Source: Zoroaster sp. YZ-2022 (taxonomy: Eukaryota; Echinodermata; Asteroidea; Forcipulatida; Zoroasteridae). From it: DNA of 64,000 bases. This document shows positions 41,320-52,378 of this stretch, piece by piece (the first letter of the stretch is position 1; each line of letters begins with the position of its first letter). The notes beneath the pieces are model-generated. The model saw nothing but the letters and a program-made list of their open reading frames with translations, was not told the DNA's origin and ran no database searches. The stretch is taken from positions 25,821,285 to 25,885,284 of the forward strand of contig CM055817.1 of assembly GCA_029582265.1 (NCBI GenBank), read 5' to 3'. The translations under genes and the position numbers were made by a program.

Positions 41320-41570
41320 TTTGGGGTATTATTTTCAGTCACTGAGTTAATCTAAAACCAACACTCTGATTCCATGCCCTGTTGATCTTGACGATATTGC
41401 CCCTTTAATTTGTTTCCACGGCATTTCCATGATCGTCACTCAAGGGCATCTTATTTGCGCATGCCCGCTAGATGTATTGTACATATCAATTTCAGTTTAA
41501 TCTATAACGTTGATGCCAGTGCTGTGGAGTCGACTGAAGGTCTACATTGGTGACTTGAATAGCTTTCACA

Positions 41571-42839
41571 ATGGCCTTTTTTGTAGGAATGCTCACAGTT
41601 CTGTCGCTTTTCCTACATGCGAATAATTCGGAAGGTAAACTCGATAGTTTCATTGTTTTCCTTAATTAGTTTAATGCACAGAAGTGCTTCGTCTATCTTC
41701 CATAGTCAGTCTTGGGCATACCAGCGAATTCGCAACAGTTGATAACTTAAATACAACAAGTTATGTTAAAAAGAAATAATATTGTTAATATTTCCTTTTA
41801 ACATAACTTGATGTATTTGTGCTTTAAGTATACATTAATGACACATGCTAACTAATTATTCCTAAGACAAAAATATTTGCTCTGTATGGTGTTGTTTGCT
41901 CTGTAATTGCATTTGGATAAGTAGGGCTTATTATTTCATTAATCAAAATTGTAACATTTTTTGTCAAACTTTGTTTTTTATTTATTTATTTTAGGTATGG
42001 TCTGCTCTATAGGAAGAGAACCAGATCCCAAATCAAACAATATATACCGCTGGTTAATTCCAGTTGAGGATCCATGTCAGTGTACCGAGATTCAACCAGG
42101 TGGTATGAATACTCACACAACATGTAGACACTTCAATGTGACCTACTATGACTCCTTTCTGATCAGCAGCGACCCCAACGAGATTCGAAAATGGCTGCAA
42201 TGTGGTAAGTAATTTATGATTTGTGTTATCACAATTATAGGTGTAACGCGTGCATCGATTATCGTGATACAAAACTGCCACGATACGCATCACGATGCTA
42301 AAGCGTGTATTGCGATACTGATGATTTTTGCATCCTTAAAAAAATTCAGGCATCGGTCAATCGTTACACCCCTATTTGAAACAGACTGTATGTGTATGCA
42401 TACCCCAAACACTTTTTTTTAAATATAACTTTCAAACACACACAATCAAGGGCTGATCTAGAACCCTCCCCAAAATGGGGAGGGGCGGACCTGCGAGCAG
42501 GAATATATATATGTTTTATTTAAAACAAATATTATTTGTATGCACTCCCTTATGCAATATCAGCATTTTCACATTTGCAGTTGTGAGTAGTACCTTTTTT
42601 TAAATAAATTTCCCCACCAATTAGACGACTATTTATTTATTTATTTATTGATTATTATTATTATTTCAGTTCTTTTAAGGGGAGGACGTGAACTCAACTT
42701 TATTATTATTTTTCTTTTTATTTGTTGTGGGTGGCGCTTTTATAAAAAAATAATAAATAAAAATAAGCATTTTCAGATTTCATTTCAGCTCATGATCCAG
42801 TTGTGAATAGTAACCTCTTTAATTTTCACAGAGGACTAT

Positions 42840-42886
<47 letters not shown>

Positions 42887-44263
42887 TGGTGCAGTAAACT
42901 TTGGAGCATCTTCAAGACTATCATCCACTTTGACCATCAGTAACTCTTGGTTTATATAACTTAAGTGGCTGTTTTGAACAAATTATATATTCGTTTTTTT
43001 TAATAGATTGATGCATTTAGGAATAACATTTATGCATGCTACAGTGAAACTCATCTAAGGCTGCAAAATTATTATCGAGAGAGGTGTGGTAATGAAACTA
43101 TGGATATCACAATATCTAATTAAATTTTAATTGAAGTTCTTTTCGGCCATTCAAGGCCAATCTACAATTATTACACTAATGCAGTGTATTAACCAGCTGA
43201 TTACATTTTGGGAATCTGTATTACAGTTAAACTAATTCAATTAGGCTTGAGAGTCATACACGTTGTAATTGTTGAATTTTAAATATCCCCCTTGAATCTT
43301 GAGTATTAGGCATCACAGCATGTGTAGGGGGACTCTTACATGGCAGAATACCCTGTTATTGTTAAACGTCATCTAACCATGAAAGAATAAAGATACTAAA
43401 CTTAATTTGCTTACATACATAAATTGATCAAGATGATGGTGATGGTGAAAAAGTGTTTTGCGTATATGCATACATACAGAACCTGTGTATTATGTAATGT
43501 GTATTATATAAAATACCACATTATTTGAAACAAAAATCATCTGGCTATGAAAGCTATGAAAACTGAATTTTCGTACATGCATAGATAGGATAATTTTAAG
43601 ATGTAAAAGTTTCAGTTACATGGGTAGTGGTCCAGCTGGTCGACCATGCATTATAATTTTATTTTTATTTTTTTAATTTTGTGTTATTATTATTTTTTTG
43701 GTCTGCGAACCGATCTTTAGACCCCAGCCAAACCTCCACTGAAAGTATAATTGTTAATAAAAGTAAAATATCAAAACATTCTGACCACTCGTGAGGGCAC
43801 CAGAAAGGCCCAAAAAGATGTTATATACTCCTTTTGATAGCAGATTGTATCAGATTGCTTACAATTACCAATTTGAAGTAAAAATTTAAAAAAACATTTT
43901 CACCCATTTCGTCCCTAATTTGCCATAGTGACCAATCCCAAATTAAGTTGGCATAGTGACCAATGCGGTATTGGCCACTTTGCCAAAGTACAGAAATGAC
44001 CAGTTACAGCATTCGTCATTTTAATGCATGCTCTATCTCCAAAACTATAAGGAATACATGCACGTGGATTTGATACAATGATAGGTCTCTTACTGAATGT
44101 ACTAATTGGCGGGAAAACTTAAATTGAAAAAAGTCAGATTGGTCACTATCATGGCAAATTATGGACATATTGTGAATTTTGAAAGACCCCTAATTTAACA
44201 AGGAGATGTTATATACTCCTTTTGACAGCAGATTATAGCAGATTACTTGCAATTACCAGTTTG

Positions 44264-44295
<32 letters not shown>

Positions 44296-44881
44296 CATTT
44301 TCACGCAATTTCGAGATATAGTCCTCTGAAAGTGATAAACAAAAATCACCGACACAACTTTGAGGGAGAAAAGGGGCGTGGCTACATTTTTCAGGAGCAC
44401 AGAAATGACTTAGAATTGGGATCCGAGCAAAATTTAGTTATGTGTTCATTACTCCAAAAGAGAAATCAGAAGAAAAAAATATCAGCAAAATCAACAACAA
44501 CAAAAATATTCAAAAACAACAAAATCGTAATCCGTCACTTCTATCTCAAAGTGTACATTTTCACTATCTTCAAAAGGTTCACCAAGTCCTACAGACTCTA
44601 TGTACCACACGCACACCTTGGCTTCGTTCGAGTGCCAAAGGTCACTCCTGGATGCTCATCTCTGTACCCTGGCTGAGTTGAAAGAAACATACTTGATGGG
44701 TTATCGTCAACCACCATTTGATACTTGGTATTACTTCTCACTACCCAACCGCGATGTTCAACTGTTCATTGACGGGTGTAGCGTCTACATAGGTGAGGAG
44801 TGTTACGAAGGCGTCGTGGCAAACACCCCAAGGCCACACTCTACTGATCTTGTATTTTGCTGCCCAGTGACATCTCAATGA
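41571..44881 (+). CDS. small secreted Cys-rich protein with link/C-type-lectin-like C-terminus
   Basis: Exons 41571-41634, 41995-42204, 44577-44881 (64 + 210 + 305 nt = 192 residues). All splice joins are phase 1. Exon 1 encodes a signal peptide. Exon 2 is a compact domain with Cys 25, 49, 51, 65 and 91 and one N-V-T glycosylation site. Exon 3 holds H-L-C-T-L-A-E-L-K-E, N-R-D-V-Q-L, E-E-C-Y-E-G-V-V and F-C-C-P-V. These recall, without proving, hyaluronan-link or C-type-lectin-like folds, where an A-x-L-C-T-x-x-E-L motif is typical. Exon 3, its upstream intron and its 3' flank are duplicated in the PAN gene at 52379-59399. Confidence 0.75.
42238..42374. mobile_element. hAT-like MITE in intron 2
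   Basis: Ends TAGGTGTAACG and CGTTACACCCCTA are inverted, as in hAT-type non-autonomous elements that start TAGGGGTGTAACG. It is 137 bp. No clear 8-bp target duplication is visible. Confidence 0.45.
42838..42888. repeat. (TTTA)n microsatellite
   Basis: A run of ATTT units, with a shorter run of the same type at 42629-42650. Confidence 0.9.
43910..44172. mobile_element. MITE with CCATAGTGACCAAT inverted ends
   Basis: The left end GTCCCTAATTTGCCATAGTG and the right end, read in reverse, GTCCATAATTTGCCATGATA are inverted repeats about 28 bp long; an inner GGCATAGTGACCAAT repeat follows. Flanks 43818-43910 and 44205-44310 are themselves near copies of each other. A second, interrupted member is at 53990-55235. 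Confidence 0.6.
44267..44296. repeat. poly(A) run
   Basis: About 28 consecutive A bases inside an intron. Confidence 0.9.
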
Positions 44882-44948
44882 GTTTGCTGAGCTGCCTAGA
44901 GGCACCAAAGACCACATGTAATAAGTGTGGCATTACTACATTGGTAGA

Positions 44949-44954
44949 AATAAA
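44949..44954 (+). promoter_or_regulatory. polyadenylation hexamer of the gene at 41571
   Basis: AATAAA lies 67 bases after the stop 44879-44881. The corresponding AATAAA in the paralogue is at 59469-59474. Confidence 0.6.
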
Positions 44955-45640
44955 TACTAGGAGCAGATCTAGAACGAGTGTCTATGGATAGATCAAAGGG
45001 AATAACAATAACTAAACAAATATAACCCAGATTTAATTTGTCAATAATAAATTAATTCTTTAATTTTATATTCGGTTGTTTATTTATTCGATTATTCGGT
45101 TGTTCGAGAATTTGTTTACTCGTTTAACTCAATGTTTGTTTGTTCGTTTGCTTGGATGTTTGTTTGTGTGTTTACTCGTTTAATTTAAATTCATTTGATG
45201 TTTGTTTGTTAGTTTGTTTGTTTCATCGTCCATCTGTGTCTTAGTCTCTTCTTTTCTGTTTTTCTTCTAATGGTCCCCTAGACCTTGTTAGTTGCTCAGT
45301 ACCTGGCGGCTTGTGAGTCCACACCTTAATTATTTCCATTGATAGTTTATCATCATAAAAGTCATGGTTGTTTTGCTTGGTCTTTGGATTGAATGTTTTG
45401 TTTACTATTTCATACATTATTACTACTTTTTTATTTGTTTCTAAATTTGTAATTACTTTCTGTACATATGTTTGTTTTTCTCTTGACAATAAAGTAATCA
45501 CTTGTAAAGTAAAAAAAAAGTGTTACTTCTTTTCTTCATTTATTCATTTGTTCTTGAAGTGAAGTTCGAGTTATAATATCAACTAGTATCGCTAATGTGT
45601 TTACTCGTTTAATTTAATTTCCTTTGAATGTTTGTTTGTT
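44955..45640 (+). repeat. 3' flank duplicated at 59475-60250
   Basis: TTTG/TTCG-rich low-complexity DNA. It shares a CTAGACCTTGTTAGTTGC segment and a TGGTCTTTGGATTGAATG segment with 59870-60010, in the same order. It belongs to the duplicated 3' end of the two link-like genes. Confidence 0.6.
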
Positions 45641-48600
45641 CGTTTGATGGGATGTTTGTTTGTTCGTTTTCTATCGTTCATTTGTGTCTAAGTTTCTTTA
45701 TTTTTTCGTTTCTTCTTTACTTCGTTTGTTTGTTTGTTTGTATCTGCGTTTGATCTTACTTGCTGAAGTTCAAGTTATAATATCAACTACTATGGGTAAA
45801 AATCAACGGTTAATACCTTCTCGATCGACGATCGAGCGTTCAGTAGAATTGTTTCAACAAATAGATCTATACAATTATATCGCACGCAAGTGTATATCTA
45901 TATTTTACATCATATGTAAAAGTTAACAGCAAATACAGTATCATGAACAAATGATAAACTGGGGAACCAATGTAATAATGTATTCGATTTTGTATTTTGT
46001 GATCATCAATGTAAAAAAAAATTATGTCATGCATGAAAGAAGCACTGCGTATCATTCAGTTACGGTAGGTATACCCACTCGTGTCACAACTACTTTAAAT
46101 AACAACCATTGTATATGCAAATGCTGGGTGACTGCGAATAAATTAAACGACAATTATTTCGTGATATTTTGTTTTCCAGTTGACTGACCACCGCGGCAGT
46201 TCGCTGTATCAATATCACCTGTATACACGAGATAGTTATAATTACGCAATGCCGTGAAAAGGAAACAGTGATAATGTAAGTTAATGAGGACCACAACGAT
46301 TTCTTGAATGCGTAACTTATTCCCCCATAAGGCATGACAGTGGACAAGATAACTGAAAAGCACAATGAGAGCACTACAGACAATATCACATCTGTTGGAT
46401 AAAACTGCTCAAACTAAAGTTATAAACTATACCGAGAAGGAACACATGCCTTCCCTAATGCTTTGACCAAACGAACACCCAAGAGCAATGCCTCTGGACA
46501 AACCAGGTCGTAAATTATTAAACCATGATAATACTTTGGCAGCACTTCTAAACAAGTTCTGGCGAACCCAGCCACTCTGTCTAGTGGTAGTAAATGATTT
46601 GAAGCTCAATTCTGGCCTCAAATTAATTAAAACCATTCTTCGGACAATTATTTTGGTGAAACTGTAAATTTTATTAATTTTAGTAGGAATTATAATTATA
46701 ATACTTTGAACCCTGATAGTCCACTTCGTTAAGGGCTGGTTCATACTACACATGAATGCAAAAGCGAGGCGACAAACAGAGGTCCAGGGTAGGACTAAAT
46801 TGCGCCAAAACTAAATTGTCCATTATTTTGAAGGCAAATTGCACCCGATATGTTTTCGAACCCGCATAATTATGTCAATGGAAGCGTTTCTAAACATTTA
46901 TGACGTCATCAAAATACCGATTTGTGATTGGACCGCTGATAATTCACGCTTTATAGCCTCAGTTGCATTTTGACTTGTTTTAAATTACACTAAACGAGTG
47001 TATGTTTTACGGCTGTAAATTATTTAAGAATAAAATTATCGTTAAATACGTTTGTATTTTACATCCATTATACACTATTAGTAATGTTTGTAAAAATGTT
47101 TCTAAAATGTCCTTACTTTCTATGAATCAACATATCCATTAAACCAACCCAGTGTTAGTTTAATATGTGTCATTATCCGAGAAAAGAATGAAAATGCATT
47201 CTGATGTTTCGTATGCATTCGTACGTTAATTTGTTTTTGTTTCCGGAGGGACAGCAATTATTTTTGGACATCACTAATTTAATAGCACATGAACAAACAT
47301 ATTTTATCTCTTAGGGATGTTTGATCAATTTAACACCAATAAGTTTCATGTAAAACTGTGATCATTTAATTTTTTTTTTTTTTTTAAATTAATTTTTTGC
47401 AAATTTACCTTTAATTCAGGAGCTTACTGACGGAATATTACGTCTTGATTTCCAGTACCAAACCACTGGTAGCAATTTTACCTGCGCGATCGTTTTTCAT
47501 GGCAATTATTTCGCAAGACTTCTCTCTGTTTACGTAGCGGAATCCACAATGGAATAATTAAGTCCTGTCAATTTCAGTGTGCGGCGCGCGCTCCTCACAG
47601 TCGAGTTATAAAAACAGGTTCAAATGGGGTTTACAAAAATAGCTACAAAATCACAGGTCGCAGGTGGTCGCAGCTAATTTTGGTATCAACATGTTGCTGA
47701 AAGGTTAAGCTTCAAGGCAAAATGAGAATTCAGGCAGAAATAGGGGGAATTTGTAGTTCCACTATAGCTGAACAAAAACAAGCTATATTTTGTAAAAATG
47801 TTTACCAAATTCCTCGGCTTTTGGTGATGAAATCAAAAAGCTAATTTACAATCGACTTTATTTTGATAAAATATAGACCATGACTTCTCTTTGTTTGCGT
47901 AGCGGAAACCACATGGGAATAATTAAATCCTCTCAGTTTCACTGCGAGCTTTGCTTTGAATGTAGCCTGTCGGTTCTGTAATAATTTAGAAATTTTATTT
48001 AAAAATTTAGTGTGTAATTATTTAGGTATTCTTCAATATTAAAAAATAAATAAATACAAATAATTAAAAAAATGAATTGAATTGATTTGAACAATCCAAG
48101 TACGACATAGCTTGAGACAGACCGTACAGGTTAGTCAGAAAAGTCTCCGATTTCTGGTCTCCGTGCGCGTCACCTCAGACCCGCTTATCATTTTTTATTT
48201 ATTTTTTTATTTTTGTGTGTGGGGGGTGGGGGGTGGAGCTATAAAATAATTGCAGCCGAAATTGCTGAATCTAATGAAAATTTGCAGTGCTGTGGTTATC
48301 ATATGAATTCCTAGAGTCCAGTTTTGACACTCAAGAATCTGAAACAATGCTGTGCATCTGCCCATAGGGTTCTGTGCACGCAGTTATCTAACGCAAGGTC
48401 TGTGTGTGGTGTTCGTTCAAGCATGTCGATAATCACCCGGTGGTCACACACGTTCCAATGCAGTTTCAGACAACAATTGTGATTGGCACAACAACTTTGG
48501 GCTTAAAAGGACGGCCGTTATTATTGGCCAATCAGCTTCATTTTAACAACAGCTTTGGATAAACGTGTACAGTTTGTTTATCAGCAAGAACGAAAACAAT

Positions 48601-49751
48601 CGGTAGAGGGCGTCCAAAGTTGTTAGTACAACTCCGCCGCATTGTTACAAGAATTCTGTCCGAAAATCGTATTCGCACTGTAAAAATGGCGAAACCCACA
48701 ATCTTTGGTCGAAAATTGACGGGTTTTTAAAGTAGTTAAACAATTATTTTAAATCATCATTAAAAAGAGGAATAATGTACTTTCAGTTTGCCGAAAGAAC
48801 TAAATTGATATCACCCGCGGTTCAAAAGTTACGCTCTCAAAAAGCCCAAAAATAACGTGTTTTGAGAAGTTTTCCCGTGGATTTCCGAGTGTAGTGGATG
48901 GTCGCTGCTTAGGTTGCGCTAAGAAATTCATATGATGGGAATTTCGTTCTGGTTCCAATAACTGCGTATACATAGATGTATCATCTATTTCACTGCTTGG
49001 CAAACAAAATAAAAAAAAATAAAAAGAAATAACGCATCACCTCACCGATTTTGAAGCCAACCGATGAACAGAATCCGGATAAATGTTGTTTGGCCTTTGC
49101 GTGGTGTTATTTTTCTTGCATTAAACCCTCTTTGGACCCGGGTTCGAATCAAACGTCAGTTTTCCCTGCTAGCTACAGTGCTATTATACCAAACATTTTT
49201 CTTTTTGCAAAAACTATATACAAGACAATCTTGCGACCCCATTAGCCCGAAGACTTATAAGACGTATCTGCTCGTATTTCTGGGCTGCAGCAAACTCACC
49301 CCAGTCATGCGATCTGTTGGCCACCCAGGAATGTAAGAAAAACCACACAACAGAGTCGCCCTAGTCCGTACATTTCACCCAAGACAACCTAAACTGCCAT
49401 CTATCCTGATTAAAAACATACATATCCTTCACTCTTCTATTTGAAATATTAATACATTGCACCTCTCAAAAACAAAATCAGCATATCGGATGAAAACAAA
49501 AAATAAGTTAAATATCATAATTCGGACAACTATTTTGCGATACAGAAAGTACCAAAAGTAATAATACAAACTAAAACATTTATAACTTCTTCAACTAGGA
49601 CTTGTCCAATGTTTGTTTTCATTTCATAGATAGGCCCCAGTTAATGTGTAATTGGGCCTCAAAACAAATTCATCAACAGAGGGCGTTTACTCGCAGCCAA
49701 ATATTAAGTGTATATTACCACGAATTTGACATAAGGGCGTTACGGACCGCA
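45641..49751. other. intergenic region without supported genes
   Basis: AT-rich. Two direct copies of a motif of about 70 bp with ACTTCTCT(C/T)TGTTT(A/G)CGTAGCGG lie at 47518 and 47882. A G-rich run is at 48217-48238. CCAAT/ATTGG motifs cluster at 48440-48530 but I see no gene next to them. Confidence 0.4.
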
Positions 49752-50148
49752 CTAAGGCGAGCGGACCCATTAGGGCCCATTGAACAATATTGTTAACTAT
49801 TGGCCCAAACTATTCATTTAGGTTGCTTCATTCGTTTAACAGATTTGAAAGCAATGGTTCTGCTTGGAACAGCTTCTGGAAGCAGACAAAAGAAGTGATA
49901 ACTGGCAGTCCTAATACCTACACATCAGCTACTGTAGTCTGGAACATCCACTATTAATCCTTCACTAATCCTCCCTACACAATAGGCAGTAATCCCTTAA
50001 TTAATAGCCCTTTTGTCTGACCCAGGAGGGCCAGTTTAGCTAGGTGCATTCAAGCATTGACAAAACTATCCTCTTAATCATTCGACCATTGAATCGACTT
50101 TCGATAGTTTAACGATTGCTCAATGGGCCCTAATGCGACCGCTCACCT
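49752..50148. mobile_element. MITE with about 36-bp inverted ends
   Basis: The left arm 49752-49788 and the right arm 50113-50148 share CATTAGGGCCCATTGA as an inverted repeat, with few mismatches over about 36 bases. The interior of about 320 bp is non-coding. Confidence 0.6.
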
Positions 50149-50379
50149 AACTGCCTTTTTATACAGTAAGGATTGAGCATTATCTTATAATTATCAGCTA
50201 ATTAAAAAAGGTACTTCCACTGAGGAAGTCGAGTGACATGGTACCCTAGTGGTTTCAATGTACGTGATACCGAGATAGAGACAACTTAAAACAAAATAAT
50301 TCAAATAAAAAAATAATAATTCAAAAGCAAAGTGTTTCTGCGTAATTGTAATTCACGGCTGTAGAAGATTCTTTGTAGA

Positions 50380-50530
50380 ACTTGTAGCTTTGCATGGTGA
50401 GGAGGATAAGTAAGAGTAATTGCGGTGACACCATGTGAAATGCTCAATTGAGTAGTAATTAGTTCTGAAAAGAACTGGAGGTACAACTCGACGTTTCGAT
50501 CAGTATGCTCAGATCGTCCTCAGGAGAATC
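50380..50530 (-). repeat. hammerhead-like motif repeat, best copy
   Basis: On the minus strand it reads CTCCTGAGGACGATC, a loop, GATCGAAACGTCGAG, then the CCAGTTCTTTTCAGAAC tail and CACCATGTG-type sequence. The inverted match at 60268-60385 includes the same tail, so the repeat unit is at least 120 bp. A TGCATGGTGA(A/G)GAGGATAAG piece also occurs at 9440. Confidence 0.6.
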
Positions 50531-51059
50531 CCGGACTCTGGAAAATGCGTTTTATCGTTGTGCATTATCTTTCTGGTCATTTTGTAGTTAGGGTGGCAAC
50601 ATGGTACTGTGTGGCTTCATCAACACTGTGTTTACACGCATTCACGAAATTATTTCATATATTATTATACACCTTTCTGTTAAGCAAACCAAGGATTCCT
50701 CAAAAGCGCATACAGCACAAATCAGCTTTCTGATTATCTTCAAATTTAACTGTTCTGGAAATGTAATAGATACCTAGATGCTGGATGCATGTTGAAGCAT
50801 ACTCTGTTTTTTATCAGTTTTTAATAAACGGCCCTCTCACATAAAAAAAAAACACTTCCTTTTTGTCCCCAGTGGACCAAACATAACTTCTTGACGTCTC
50901 GGTCTCGATCTGAGACACAAACGTCTGGACCTTCTCAGACCTAAAACTGTGGTCAAAGCGCCTTCCAGATGCGATATTGATGACATCACATTATTGCATG
51001 TGCTTCAGACCTCATCTAATATATCTTGTTGCACTTTATATTCTTACCGAAGATTAATT

Positions 51060-51870
51060 AATAAATAAAAACTCGTGTCAGATAGGGTTGAAAGGGGAGA
51101 TCATATCCTCCAAAGTATGGCTTATAACTTCACCTAGTAACGATTTTGTTTGTTTGTTTAAAACATAATTATCTTATGCAGTATCGTTGCCATCCAATAT
51201 GTTAACATTCCATTTCGTTTCATTTATTGATTTCACAGGTAGAAAAACAAATAAACACAAGATTACATTAAATTAACTGAAACAGAAACAAAGGTAGCAC
51301 CCCTGTAGGATTATTTAAAAAAAGTAAACTAAATTACTATCGAGTTGATCTCCTGATGCTACCACTAAGGAAGTAAACAAATATTGAATCACACAAAGAA
51401 CGATAAACAACATGGCTATAGGCACACTTTGAGATTTAAAAACAATATTAACATAAAAATATACTTTTTAAGTTTATACTACACAGTTTGAGTTAGGGCA
51501 TCTCCTAGGCCAGAGACTAATAACTGTTTTCTTAGTGAATTAATAAATAAAGATAAACAATAAATAGCTGTGTCTTTAACATCTGCTGGTAGCACTTCCC
51601 ATAATCTTGGAAATGTATATAACAAATAAATAAAGAAAGAAAGAAAATGATGAGCAGCATGGGACCTTGCCATTTGATGAGAAAACTTAACAACTTCAGT
51701 GTGTCTACGATTAACATTTAAGTCATTGTTGATGACTTCACACATAAGTTCACGTTGGAAGTCTTCAAATTATACGAACTAAGTTGAATACAAACCAACT
51801 GTACGCCTTATTTTTCTTAAGTAATATTACAAAATTAAACTGTTTGACTAATTCGTTATACAATTTAATA
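51060..51870 (-). repeat. inverted match to 20990-21380, split by a LINE fragment
   Basis: 51085-51150 and 51730-51850 match the reverse complement of 21380-20990; the middle is the LINE fragment 51210-51745. Confidence 0.5.
51210..51745 (-). mobile_element. LINE C-terminal fragment
   Basis: Minus frame 51745-51479 encodes L-W-E-V-L-P-A-D-V-K preceded by a T-F-P-R stretch and followed by F-I-N-S-L-R-K-Q-L-L. This is the usual end of LINE reverse-transcriptase proteins (a loose F..LWN.LP..VK...F...LK pattern). It is strongly 5' truncated; family uncertain. Confidence 0.45.
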
Positions 51871-52378
51871 GTAAGCATTCTCAAGAGGAACAAGCAGTTA
51901 GACATATATCTAATAGACATTTAAAAACTTATTGTATCAAAAGGTCCAGTGAAATGCACTTCTAATTAGATACATATTTTAGAAAACATCTATGCTTCTG
52001 GACAGTTTGAATAACATCACATCTATTTATAAACCTCCTTCGTAACAGTTAAAGTGTGGTTGAGGAAGCAATTATGTGACATCACTTATATTACGGCTAG
52101 AAAGCGCTATGACCAACTCTCCAAATATACGCCTTTGATTGAGAGTGAGCGATACTGCCCTCAATCAGTATATTTTAACGGGTGGGGGATCGATAAGCTC
52201 GTGTGACGTTATCAAGAAGATATATTTGTGTTTGATGTCAATATGATTCATACAGCGTTCGCTGGAGGATGGTATAGTGTTTTGGTGCAAGCATCATTCG
52301 TAAACACCCTCATCATCTCACATCATCACCTGTGGTTTCACTTTTCAAGTTTCAAAGTAATCATTCACCACAAAAGAG

